The notes beneath the pieces were generated by a model, which ran no database searches, was not told the origin of the DNA, and worked only from the letters and a program-made list of their open reading frames with translations. From assembly GCF_016862955.1 (NCBI RefSeq), contig NZ_BONY01000005.1, positions 62,001 through 126,000 of the forward strand: a stretch of 64,000 bases of DNA. The letters run 5' to 3'. This DNA comes from Rhizocola hellebori. Lineage in GTDB: Bacteria > Actinomycetota > Actinomycetes > Mycobacteriales > Micromonosporaceae. Of the stretch, positions 7,290 to 15,650 are shown piece by piece (the stretch's first letter is position 1; the number at the start of each line of letters is the position of its first letter). Both the position numbers and the translations under genes were made by a program.

Positions 7290-7346
7290 CTGAACAAAGA
7301 TGTTCAGGTCACCCTGTTCTATCCAATGTGGATAGAACAGGGTGAC
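7290..7346. terminator. Two back-to-back perfect hairpins between the SARP genes
   Basis: CTGAACA (7290-7296) pairs with TGTTCAG (7301-7307). Immediately after, an 18-bp perfect inverted repeat has arms 7308-7325 and 7329-7346 and only three bases (ATG) between them. It sits 28 bases after the stop of the first SARP gene and 37 bases before the start of the second. It may act as a terminator or attenuator, or as a DNA operator in double-stranded form; there is no T-tract. Confidence 0.65.
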
Positions 7347-7383
7347 GTCCGGAGCGCTCTGGACGCCGTGAAAGAATTGGCGA

Positions 7384-10300
7384 GTGCAGCTCAGGATGCT
7401 TGGACCGGTCGAGGTTCGCGTGGACGACGGCAGCTTGGCCGACGTGCCGGGCGCCCGGTTGCGCGCACTCCTGATCGCCCTGGCCCTCGAGCCGGGCCGG
7501 GTCGTTTCGAAGGCGACGCTCATCGACTGGATCTGGGGTGAGAACCCGCCCGCCGATGCGGCGAACGCCCTGCAACGCCTGGCTTCCCGGCTGCGCAAGG
7601 CACTGCCGGGAGGGGTGGTCGACGGGCAGACCGGCGGCTACCGATTGACGGTTGGCCCAGAAGCTGTCGATGCCCTGCGGTTCGAGGACCTCCTTGCCCA
7701 GGCCCGCCAGGCGGAGAGCCGTCCCGTTCGGGTTCGGCTGTTGCGCGAGGCCCTCGCCCTGTGGCGCGGTGCGGCCATGCAGGATGTCGGGCTGACCGAC
7801 AGCGAAGCGTTCGACGCGGCGGCGACCCGGCTCGAGGCGCTGCGCCTGACAGCGATGGAGGACCGCTTCGAGACCGAGGTCGCTCTCGGTCAAGGGGCAG
7901 AGGTGGTGGCCGAACTGACCGATGCGGTGACCGCGCACCCGCTGCGGGAACGCCTGGTCGCCGCGCTGATGCGGGCCCTGGTCGCGGCCGGCCGTAACGC
8001 CGAGGCCCTGCTTGTCTTCGAGGGCGCCAGGGAGGCGCTCGCCAACGCGCTGGGCGTGGACCCTTCGCCGGAGCTGGCGGCTTTGCATGTCGCGCTGCTG
8101 CGAGGCGAGGTCGGGCGGCGGGAAGAAAACCGCAAGAGCAACGTGCGTGCTGAGCTCACCAGTTTCGTCGGCCGCGAGGCCGACGCCGCTGCCGTCCGCG
8201 AGCTCATCTCGGGGCATCGGCTCACCACGCTGGTCGGGCCGGGCGGTTCCGGAAAGACCAGACTGGCCACGGAAACCGCCCGGGACCTGATGGGCGACAT
8301 GCCGGACGGAGTCTGGCTGGTGGAGCTGGCCGCCATCGGCGCCGACGGTGACGTCGCGCAGGCGACGCTCGCCGCGCTCGGGCTGCGGGACACCCTGCTC
8401 GGCACGGCGCCGAGCGCGGACCCGGTGGACGGGCTGATCGCCGCCATCCGCGAGCGGGAAGCGCTGGTCATCCTGGACAACTGCGAGCACCTCATCGAAG
8501 CGGCAGCGAAGTTCGCCGATCGGGTGCTGGGGGAGTGCCGGCGGCTGCGGATTCTGGCGACGAGCCGGGAGCCGCTTGGCATCACCGGAGAGGCGCTGTG
8601 GCTGGTCGAGCCGCTGGCCTCGTCGCCCGCGGTCCGCTTGCTGCAGGACCGGGCGGGCGCGGTGCGCAAGGACCTCGGATCCGACGAGCACACGCTGTCG
8701 ACGATGGTGCGGGTGTGCCGGGCGCTGGACGGGATGCCGCTGGCCATCGAGCTGGCCGCGGCCAGATTGCGCACCATGACCATCGACCAGCTCGCCAACC
8801 GGCTCGATCACCGGTTCCGGCTGCTGACCGGCGGCAGCCGCACGGCGATGCCGCGCCATAAGACGTTGCGCGCGGTGGTCGACTGGAGCTGGGAGTTGCT
8901 CACCGACGCCGAGCGGATGGTGCTGCGCCGCCTATCGGTGTTCGCGGGCGGGGCGAGCCTGGAGGCGGCCGAGGGCGTCTGCGCCGGCGACGGCGTCGAG
9001 CAGGATCAGGTGCTGGAGCTGCTCACCTCGCTGGCCGAGAAGTCGCTGCTGGTCACCGAGGGCGATGGCGCTCCGCGCTATCGGATGCTCGGCACCATCA
9101 AGGAGTACGCCGCGGAAAGGCTCGCCGAGGCGGGTGAGCTGGAACTGGCTCGGCGGGCGCATCTGGCCTACTTCATCGAGCTCACCGAGGCCGCGGAGCC
9201 GCACCTGCGCCGCATCGAGCAAATCGCCTGGCTCGCCAGGCTCGAGGCCGAACACGACAACATCAGCGCCGCGATGCGGGGGGCGATCACGGCCGGTGAC
9301 GCACAGGCGGCGATGCGGCTCGCGGCGGCAGCCGGTTGGTACTGGTGGCTCGGCGGGCGGCGGGCCGAAGGCAGCGAGCTGATGATCGCGGCCACCACCA
9401 TCCCCGGCGAGGTGACCGATGAGGTCCGGGCCATGACGTACGCGCTGGTGGTGCTCTTCGTGACCTCCGGGCGGGGTGGCGAGCGCCAAGGCGTGGAATG
9501 GATCCACAAGGCGTACAGGTTCAGCCAGCAGATCCAGCACCGCAATCCGCTGCTCGACTTGGTGGTGCCGCTGGAACGCATGCTGCAGGAGCCGGAAGCT
9601 GTGGTGCCCGCGTTCGAGGCGTTGCTGGACAGCGAGGACCCTTGGGTAAGAGCCCTGGCCCGGCTTCAGGTGGGCAAGATGCGGGCCGTGCTCGGCCAGG
9701 GCGGCCAGGACACGGAGGCCAGCCTGGAGCGGGCGCTCGCCGAGTTCCAGAAGCTGGGCGAGCGATTCGGGATTTCGCTGGCCCTGTCGATGCTGGCCGA
9801 ACAGCTCGGGACGCGCGGCGAGTTCGCCGGTGCGTGTGAGCGCTACGAGCAGGCGATCGCTGTCGTCACCGAGGTCGGTGCGATCGAGGATGTCATCCAG
9901 CTGCGGACCCAACAGGCCCAGCTGTATTGGCGGCAAGGCGATCGGGCCTCCAGCGCGGCCGCCCTCGCCGAAGCCGAGCGCTGCGCCCAAGCGGTGACCT
10001 GGCCGCATGCGCTGGTTGAGCTGGCGCTAGCCAAGGCGGAGCTTGCTCGCTGGGGTGGTGACACGGACGAGGCCCGCCGCCAGCTCGCGGTGGCGACCGC
10101 GCTGCTGGGTGACGACGCGGAGCAGGCCAACATCCGCGCGGGAATACACGACGTGCTCGGCTACCTCGCCGACGATCTCGGTGAGGCCCGTGCCCACCGC
10201 GTGACGGCCTGGCAGGCGGCATCCGAGGCGGCCCATCCACCCCTGACCGCCCAGGTGCTCGTCGGGATCGCCGACCTAGCCCTGCGCTCCGGCCAATACG

Positions 10301-10488
10301 AGCAGGCTGCGCGGCTGCTGGCGGCCAGCGTCGCGGTGCGCGGGCTGCCGGATCATGCCAATCCCGAGGCGGACAGAATCGAGCGGGAAGCACGGCGTCA
10401 CCTCGGCGAAGTGCGGTTCGCCGAGGTGACGCAGGAGGGCAAGCAGACGAGCTGGTCTCAGCTGGCCGAGGTCACGCTCGCTTCTTGA
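7384..10488 (+). CDS. Large AfsR/SARP regulator with BTAD, NB-ARC ATPase and TPR-like C-terminus
   Basis: A 1034-residue regulator. An N-terminal winged helix covers about 1-90 (MLGPVEVRVDDG...) and a BTAD about 95-245. The NB-ARC/STAND ATPase spans about 255-560: SFVGREADAA, Walker A GPGGSGKTRLA near residue 285, Walker B ALVILDNCEH near 360, ATSREPL sensor and GMPLAIELAAARLR. The rest is helical, TPR-like repeats (ARLQVGKMRAVLGQGGQD, AYLADDLGEARAH-type segments). The family couples nucleotide-dependent oligomerisation to transcriptional activation. GTG 7384 begins right at the conserved QLRMLGPVEV; ATG 7396 would cut into it. Its 3' end overlaps the convergent exporter gene by 17 bases. Confidence 0.93.
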   Translation: MQLRMLGPVEVRVDDGSLADVPGARLRALLIALALEPGRVVSKATLIDWIWGENPPADAANALQRLASRLRKALPGGVVDGQTGGYRLTVGPEAVDALRFEDLLAQARQAESRPVRVRLLREALALWRGAAMQDVGLTDSEAFDAAATRLEALRLTAMEDRFETEVALGQGAEVVAELTDAVTAHPLRERLVAALMRALVAAGRNAEALLVFEGAREALANALGVDPSPELAALHVALLRGEVGRREENRKSNVRAELTSFVGREADAAAVRELISGHRLTTLVGPGGSGKTRLATETARDLMGDMPDGVWLVELAAIGADGDVAQATLAALGLRDTLLGTAPSADPVDGLIAAIREREALVILDNCEHLIEAAAKFADRVLGECRRLRILATSREPLGITGEALWLVEPLASSPAVRLLQDRAGAVRKDLGSDEHTLSTMVRVCRALDGMPLAIELAAARLRTMTIDQLANRLDHRFRLLTGGSRTAMPRHKTLRAVVDWSWELLTDAERMVLRRLSVFAGGASLEAAEGVCAGDGVEQDQVLELLTSLAEKSLLVTEGDGAPRYRMLGTIKEYAAERLAEAGELELARRAHLAYFIELTEAAEPHLRRIEQIAWLARLEAEHDNISAAMRGAITAGDAQAAMRLAAAAGWYWWLGGRRAEGSELMIAATTIPGEVTDEVRAMTYALVVLFVTSGRGGERQGVEWIHKAYRFSQQIQHRNPLLDLVVPLERMLQEPEAVVPAFEALLDSEDPWVRALARLQVGKMRAVLGQGGQDTEASLERALAEFQKLGERFGISLALSMLAEQLGTRGEFAGACERYEQAIAVVTEVGAIEDVIQLRTQQAQLYWRQGDRASSAAALAEAERCAQAVTWPHALVELALAKAELARWGGDTDEARRQLAVATALLGDDAEQANIRAGIHDVLGYLADDLGEARAHRVTAWQAASEAAHPPLTAQVLVGIADLALRSGQYEQAARLLAASVAVRGLPDHANPEADRIEREARRHLGEVRFAEVTQEGKQTSWSQLAEVTLAS

Positions 10489-11221
10489 AGGTGGACAGCG
10501 ACCACACATATCCGATCAGAGCGATCCCGAGGCACCAGGCGACGGCGACGATCGTGCTGTTCACAGCCGGTTCGCCGGTCAGCAGCCCGCGCAGCGTTTC
10601 GATGATCGGGGTGAAGGGCTGATATTCGGCGAACTGGCGCACGCCCGCCCCCATCGTGTCGGCGGGCGAGATCGCGCTGCTGAGGAAGGGCAGCATGATC
10701 AGCGGTACGGTGACCAGCCCCGCCGACTCCGGGGACTTCGCCGCCAGTCCCAGGGCGACGGTGATCCAGCTGGTCGCGAAGGAGATCAGCACGATGAAAC
10801 CGATGGCGCCAAGCCAATCTCCGAAATCGGCGGCTGGGCGGAACCCCATCGCGAACGCCACCCCGATGACGGCGGCGATGGCGATCAGGCTGCGCAGCAT
10901 GGTGGCGACGACGTGACCGCTCAGCACGGCGCTGCGGGAGATGTCCATTACCTTGAAGCGATTGATGATTCCCTTGGTCATGTCGGTGTTCACCGACAGC
11001 GCGGTGGCGCTGAGCCCATAGCAGATCGTTAATACGATCATGCCCGGCGTTATGTAGTCGATGTACTTGCCGCCGATCTCCACTTTGTCGAACGCGCCGC
11101 CGATCACGTACACGAACATCAGCAGGAGCACGATCGGGAACAGGATCGCGTTGAATACCGCGACCGGGTTGCGCAGGGTGTGTTTGAAGTTGCGGCCCAG
11201 CATGGTCGTCGCGTTGCTCAT
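10472..11221 (-). CDS. ABC-2 type exporter permease (DrrB-like)
   Basis: A 249-residue membrane protein with about six transmembrane helices, starting MSNATTMLGRNFKHTLRNP, the typical DrrB/daunorubicin-resistance permease start. The conserved block with EYQPFTPIIETLRGLLTG near residue 200 is a family hallmark. The start overlaps the stop of the upstream ATPase gene by ATGA, so the two form one translationally coupled exporter. The substrate is unknown; members export antibiotics, lipids or small hydrophobic compounds. The 3' end overlaps the convergent large SARP gene, a close arrangement that suggests regulatory linkage. Confidence 0.92.
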   Translation of the reverse strand: MSNATTMLGRNFKHTLRNPVAVFNAILFPIVLLLMFVYVIGGAFDKVEIGGKYIDYITPGMIVLTICYGLSATALSVNTDMTKGIINRFKVMDISRSAVLSGHVVATMLRSLIAIAAVIGVAFAMGFRPAADFGDWLGAIGFIVLISFATSWITVALGLAAKSPESAGLVTVPLIMLPFLSSAISPADTMGAGVRQFAEYQPFTPIIETLRGLLTGEPAVNSTIVAVAWCLGIALIGYVWSLSTFKKRA

Positions 11222-12165
11222 TTCGCATCCACCTTCGTGCTAGAACGGCCGGTCAGGGCGAGGAAGACGTCATCGAGGTCCGGGGTGTGCACCGAGAACT
11301 CCTCGATCTCGATGGAATGGGCGTCGAGTTGCGCCAACAGGGTTCGAACCGATTTCGCCCCGCCGTCGCTGGGAACCCGCAGGACCAGGTCGTCCTCGCC
11401 GTCCCGGGTGAAGTCGGTCAGGACTCGCATCGCGGCGCCGAGTTCGGCGTCGCCCGCGAACCGCAGGCGTACATGACTGCCGGGGATCTGGCGCTTGAGC
11501 TCGGCGGGAGTTCCCTGGGCGACCAGCTTGCCCTGATCGAGCACCGCGATCCGGTCCGCTAGCCGATCGGCTTCTTCCAGGTACTGGGTGGTCAGGAAGA
11601 TGGTGACGCCCTCGGCCACCAGCTGGCGGATGATGTCCCACATCGTGCGGCGGCTGCGCGGGTCCAGGCCCGTCGTCGGCTCGTCGAGGAAAATGATCCT
11701 TGGCTTGCCCACCAGGGTCATCGCCAGATCCAGCTTGCGGCGCATACCCCCGGAATAGGTCGTGGTCATCTTCTGCGCCGACTCGGTCAGGTCGAATCGA
11801 TCCAGCAGCTCGGCGACGACCCGCTTGCTCTCGGCTGAGCGCATGCCCTTGAGGTCCGCCATCAACTGCAGGTTCTCCTGGCCCGTCAGCAGTTCGTCGA
11901 CGGCCGCGAACTGGCCGGTGACACCGATGGCCGCGCGCACCGCCTTGGTCTGCGTCGCGACATCGTGCCCGGCCACGCGCACCGTGCCGCTATCGGCCTT
12001 CATCAACGTCGTCAGCACGTTGATCGTTGTCGTCTTGCCCGCGCCGTTCGGGCCGAGCAGGGAAAAGATGGTGCCCGTGGCGACGTCGAGATCGATGCCG
12101 TCGAGAACAACCTTGTCTTTGTACGCCTTCCGCAGTCCCGAAGCCGCGATCGCTGAACTAGTCAT
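11218..12165 (-). CDS. ABC exporter ATP-binding protein (DrrA-like)
   Basis: A 315-residue ATPase: Walker A GPNGAGKTTT near residue 40, Q-loop region VTGQFAAVDELLTG, signature SGGMRRKLDLAMTL, Walker B IIFLDEPTTGLD and H-loop replaced by TTQYLEEAD, the usual DrrA variant in which glutamine takes the histidine position. The C-terminal domain ends DVFLALTGRSS, diagnostic for DrrA. ATG 12165 is used because MTSSAIAASGLRKAYKD is the normal start; upstream in-frame codons add low-complexity Gly/Arg residues. It energises the DrrB-like permease encoded directly downstream. Confidence 0.93.
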   Translation of the reverse strand: MTSSAIAASGLRKAYKDKVVLDGIDLDVATGTIFSLLGPNGAGKTTTINVLTTLMKADSGTVRVAGHDVATQTKAVRAAIGVTGQFAAVDELLTGQENLQLMADLKGMRSAESKRVVAELLDRFDLTESAQKMTTTYSGGMRRKLDLAMTLVGKPRIIFLDEPTTGLDPRSRRTMWDIIRQLVAEGVTIFLTTQYLEEADRLADRIAVLDQGKLVAQGTPAELKRQIPGSHVRLRFAGDAELGAAMRVLTDFTRDGEDDLVLRVPSDGGAKSVRTLLAQLDAHSIEIEEFSVHTPDLDDVFLALTGRSSTKVDAK

Positions 12166-12197
12166 GCGCCTACCATCGGCGCCTCGCCCGCCACGCC

Positions 12198-12227
12198 CCT
12201 GACGCGCTCCTGACACGGCGTCTGACA
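12198..12227 (-). promoter_or_regulatory. Three heptamer direct repeats upstream of the drrA-like gene
   Basis: Read on the minus strand, TGTCAGA (12227-12221), TGTCAGG (12215-12209) and CGTCAGG (12204-12198) are direct repeats with 12- and 11-base spacing, ending 32 bases before the ATG at 12165. SARP activators bind heptamer repeats on one helix face, and two SARP genes are adjacent, so this is a candidate SARP target. It is an inference from spacing only. Confidence 0.4.
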
Positions 12228-12249
12228 TGACGGGCGCGAAGCCCAAGGG

Positions 12250-13995
12250 TTATGAAGCCTGGCCGGACCTCAAGGAGATCGCCTTCAGGAAGATCTCGCC
12301 GATGTTGGCCGGGTCCTTGGCGACGAACACCCCACCACCTGTGATCTTGGTGATGCTGGTGAGGGGTTCGGCGTTCACCGATGCGCCAATGCCCAGGATG
12401 ATGAGCTGGATCGGCCGCTTGGGGTCGGCCAGCGTTTTGAGCTTGTCCTGCAACTGGGTCAGGCTGACCCCGTTGTCGTCGTCGTTGTCGCCGTCGGTCA
12501 TCAGCACGATGGAGTTCACCCGGCCCGGATCCCAATCCTTTTGCACCGCTTGGTACGCGGCGAGGATCGTGTCGTACAAACCGGTGTCGCCCTTGGGCTT
12601 GGGCTGGATCGCGCCGAGCGTGGCGAGCATCTGGGTTCGCTGCACGGACAGCGGCTGGATCGGGAGCAGCTCCTGGTGGTCCACCGGCCCCACCATGTTG
12701 GTGGAGAAGACCCAAAGCCCGACTGCCCACGAGTCGTCGAACAGGCCGAGCCCTCGCCTAGCCGCTTCCGCCGTCACCTGGCCGCGGGTCAGGTTACCGG
12801 CGGTGGGAACGCGTTCGAGCATCGAACCTGAAACGTCGATGATGGCGAGCATCCGAGCGGGCAACGTCACCGCGTGCCAGGTAGCCAGAGTCTTCTGCAC
12901 CGCAGCCGCCGCGGCGGCCCGCTCGGTCGCGGTCGGGGCCGGGGTCACCGCGGGCTCGGGTGCGGAGGCGGGCAGCGCGAAACCTTGGGCCGGACGGCCA
13001 TCGGGCCCACGCATGCCGTCGGCGCCGAGCTGCCGCTGGAACGATTCGGTCCTGGCCGCCTGCAGCAGCCGCGAAGCGATGCCCGCGCGACCGGCGTCGA
13101 TTCCTGGCATTACGGCGTAGGGGTAGTCCATCGCCAGCGGCGCGGGCTCAAGGTAGAGCGCCGCGAGTTTGATGGGCGGCTTCGCCGCGTTGTAGGCCAC
13201 CACCGCTTGTTCGGTAAGCGCTGCCGCGCTCAGGCCGGAGGCGACCGCGGCCGGATCCGCCGATCGCGGGAACCGGGCAAGCAGGTCCTGCCGCAGGGTC
13301 GACCTTCCGGCCGCCAGCGAACGCAAGGCGCCGGTGGCCGCCGCCTGACCGTCGGGGCTCGCCGTCATCGCCGCGCCGAGGGCAAGAAGTCCGGCTAGGC
13401 CCGCCGCGTCACGCGAAGGCTCGACTGTCCCAATTTTCATGGTGGTATCAGTAGTCATTTTGGTCAGCAATGCTTGCCAGGTGAGCTTGGCCGTGGGCCA
13501 GCCAACCTTGGCCGCGACCGGTTCCGGCATCGCGACGACAACCGGGCTTCGTGCCAGCGATGGCGCTTCAGGGAAGCTGAGATTGGGCGAAACCCCGGCC
13601 AGACGGGCCAGCCAGGTCGACGAATCGGGCACCCAGACATCGGGGATGGCAATGTTGCCGGCCGGAAGGCCAACGCCGGTAAGCGTCGCCGACTCCTTGG
13701 CCGCCAGCACGGCAGCGATATCAGCCGGATCCGCGGCGGACACTTCGATGACAGCGCACGCGCCATTCACCGCTTCACCACGCCCGCTTATCGAATCACC
13801 CGCCAATCGCAAAGCAGGCACCATTTCAGGCGTGGCCGCTACCCGCAGCGTTGCTTGCCCGGTGCAACTGGGTTTGCCAGCGAGCTGGTAGACCACGATG
13901 ATGCCACCCGCGATGACAACCATCATGGCGAGACCAATGGCAAAGATGGTCACACCTGAGGCGTTTCTTCTTATGTTGCGATGACGGCCAGACAC
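12250..13995 (-). CDS. Membrane-anchored solute-binding/VWA-domain protein
   Basis: A 581-residue protein starting at GTG. One hydrophobic helix (about residues 15-38, VTIFAIGLAMMVVIAGGIIVVYQ broken across the anchor) leaves the rest outside the cell. Residues about 50-340 resemble a type-II periplasmic solute-binding protein (ATLRVAATPEMVPAL, SAADPADIAAVLAA, DVWVPDSSTWLARLAG). Residues about 375-560 are a von Willebrand A domain with the metal-site motif DVSGSM near residue 382 and a later MTDGDNDDD. The combination is known in actinobacteria, but its ligand and partner are not. It probably works with the lipoprotein encoded upstream on the same strand, or stands alone as a cell-surface sensor or adhesin. 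Confidence 0.83.
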   Translation of the reverse strand: MSGRHRNIRRNASGVTIFAIGLAMMVVIAGGIIVVYQLAGKPSCTGQATLRVAATPEMVPALRLAGDSISGRGEAVNGACAVIEVSAADPADIAAVLAAKESATLTGVGLPAGNIAIPDVWVPDSSTWLARLAGVSPNLSFPEAPSLARSPVVVAMPEPVAAKVGWPTAKLTWQALLTKMTTDTTMKIGTVEPSRDAAGLAGLLALGAAMTASPDGQAAATGALRSLAAGRSTLRQDLLARFPRSADPAAVASGLSAAALTEQAVVAYNAAKPPIKLAALYLEPAPLAMDYPYAVMPGIDAGRAGIASRLLQAARTESFQRQLGADGMRGPDGRPAQGFALPASAPEPAVTPAPTATERAAAAAAVQKTLATWHAVTLPARMLAIIDVSGSMLERVPTAGNLTRGQVTAEAARRGLGLFDDSWAVGLWVFSTNMVGPVDHQELLPIQPLSVQRTQMLATLGAIQPKPKGDTGLYDTILAAYQAVQKDWDPGRVNSIVLMTDGDNDDDNGVSLTQLQDKLKTLADPKRPIQLIILGIGASVNAEPLTSITKITGGGVFVAKDPANIGEIFLKAISLRSGQAS

Positions 13996-14182
13996 AAACA
14001 GCCATGCTTATGCACTAGGTCGCCGATCACCACATACGTTCGGCCCATTGTTACCGCAGAGAAACAAATCAAAACCCCTAGCGGGCACAGGTCGCCAGAA
14101 ACAGCTCAAACTTGCCTGCCCGTTTTACCCGAAGCCTCGGCGACGATGACAATCTACTTAGGACAGTCAACACAGCGGACAC

Positions 14183-14659
14183 TCAACCGGTTGTGGGCGC
14201 TATTCGGGCACACACCGCCGACAGCTCTTTGCCGAGCCCGTCCCATTCCGGCGAAGGCGTGATGTCCGACAGCCGGGACCGGGATCTGAGGGTGTTGACC
14301 TTCTCTCGAATGGCAGTGACCGCGGCGAGCTCCGCAGTCAAGGCTTTCTTGAGGGCTTCGTCCCGGGCGAGCGGCAGGTTCTTGGAAAGAATCGGTTCGT
14401 AAACCCCCAGCAGTCGGTAGGCGGTGAGAGGAAGCTCGGTCGGGTCGCCAGGCGGCTTGGCGAGAGCCAGCGCGAAATCGTCCATCACCAATTGGTACCC
14501 GGCAAGAGATTCGCCACAGACGGCAACATCGCCCTGCGGGCCTTTCGACCCGCCGGCCTGATTCGGGGGAACTTGCTCCGCCGAGTTGCTGCAGCCGGCC
14601 GCGAGCCCGGCCAGAAGCGAGCCGAGGGCGAAGGCGGTGCTGAGCCTGCGCCCAGTCAT
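14183..14659 (-). CDS. Putative lipoprotein
   Basis: A 158-residue protein with a lipoprotein signal: MTGRRLSTAFALGSLLAGLAAGC, lipobox LAAGC with Cys at about residue 23. GGAG lies before the ATG. The mature part is helical (YQLVMDDFALALAKPPGD, LTAYRLLGVYEPILSKNL, ALTAELAAVTAIREKVNTLRS split over several helices) and ends near a second cysteine (SAVCARIAP). No family is recognised. It is on the same strand as the solute-binding/VWA gene, 187 bases upstream of it, so joint expression is possible but not certain. Confidence 0.75.
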   Translation of the reverse strand: MTGRRLSTAFALGSLLAGLAAGCSNSAEQVPPNQAGGSKGPQGDVAVCGESLAGYQLVMDDFALALAKPPGDPTELPLTAYRLLGVYEPILSKNLPLARDEALKKALTAELAAVTAIREKVNTLRSRSRLSDITPSPEWDGLGKELSAVCARIAPTTG

Positions 14660-14838
14660 GTCTGCTCCAGAGGGGTCGAGTGCGCGGCCGACGATCATGG
14701 CCCGCAGTGAGCATAGGGCACCAACGGCGCGGCCAGTGGTATCGCCGAACTATCCAACCAGATCGATTTCGCTTTTGCCTCGTTATGCAGTGTGTTGCCC
14801 GGCTGTACCAAGGCCGCTCAGGCTCGGGAAGGCGCGAG

Positions 14839-15492
14839 ATGTCCATCCAAGATTTGCAGCCGCCAACGCTGCTGCCGTTGCTGTCACGCGGGAGGCACGG
14901 GACCGCGCGCAGCGGCGCGTGCTTCATGGAATTGGCGTCGATGCTGGCCGGCGAACGGTGGAGCGATCGTCCCGCCTGTACCCACCCGCTGCTGGCCGCC
15001 GTCGCCCGCCACGTCAACGACCACACTTCGGAGGTGGCGCGGCAGCGCCTGGCCGTGCTGATCCCCTCGGTGATCGGGCTGACCGGCGATGACCTGCACA
15101 TTGATGTCCGGGTCGCGCTGCGTTGCGCGACGGCCGCCCTGCCGGTGGTGTCGGCGGAACGGCAGCGTGGCATGGCCATCGCCGTCTTGACGGCCCATCG
15201 CCTGCAAGCCGATCTCAACGGACAACCCGCCGTCGAGGGGCACCAGGTCGAGGAGCTGGCCGGGGTTCCCGCGGTTGCGCGACAGGCGCGGCGTTTCATG
15301 GACGACCTGCGGGTGAACCGGGACGAGTTCCGGCGCCGTATCGCGCCGAGCATCGTCAGCGATGCGATCAGGGGGATTGCGCAGGCAGATGGGCTTGACC
15401 CGGATCCGGTCCTGCGCGATCTCCTCATCGGAGCCATCGAGGACTGTCGCGCCCAGGTCGGACTTGGCGCGCAAGCGGCAGCGGCTCTGTGA
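14839..15492 (+). CDS. Conserved actinobacterial hypothetical protein
   Basis: A 217-residue, mostly helical, soluble protein beginning MSIQDLQPPTLLPLLSRG. The stretch GACFMELASMLAGERWSDRP and the following CTHPLLAAVARHVND look like a widespread but uncharacterised actinobacterial family. The second half contains MDDLRVNRDEFRRRIAPSIV. It has no signal peptide and no membrane helix. It precedes gltB on the same strand by 158 bases, but the spacing leaves room for a separate gltB promoter. No function is assigned. Confidence 0.7.
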   Translation: MSIQDLQPPTLLPLLSRGRHGTARSGACFMELASMLAGERWSDRPACTHPLLAAVARHVNDHTSEVARQRLAVLIPSVIGLTGDDLHIDVRVALRCATAALPVVSAERQRGMAIAVLTAHRLQADLNGQPAVEGHQVEELAGVPAVARQARRFMDDLRVNRDEFRRRIAPSIVSDAIRGIAQADGLDPDPVLRDLLIGAIEDCRAQVGLGAQAAAAL

Positions 15493-15650
15493 CCAACTAA
15501 ACAGGCCGTTTGCCCAACGTAGACATAGTTGTTGTCTTACTAATTTGCGGGTCATTGTGTACGCTCTTTTGAATCTGCCGGGCCGATGCCGTCCCTGGAA
15601 ACTCATGATCACAGCCACGCTGGCGCATGACGTTTGTCAGGAGCCGACAC

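Noticed and set aside
7309-8859. 516-codon open frame on the minus strand
   Set aside because: Covers the hairpin region and the N-terminal part of the large SARP gene in antisense; repetitive Gln/Arg/Gly composition and no recognisable domain.
6497-14659. Secondary-metabolite biosynthetic gene cluster around the SARP genes
   Set aside because: Only regulators, an exporter and surface proteins are present; no synthase, synthetase or tailoring enzymes are encoded nearby.
15493-15650. Glutamine or other riboswitch before gltB
   Set aside because: The region has no long stem set or known consensus that I can see; an ordinary promoter and ribosome site suffice.
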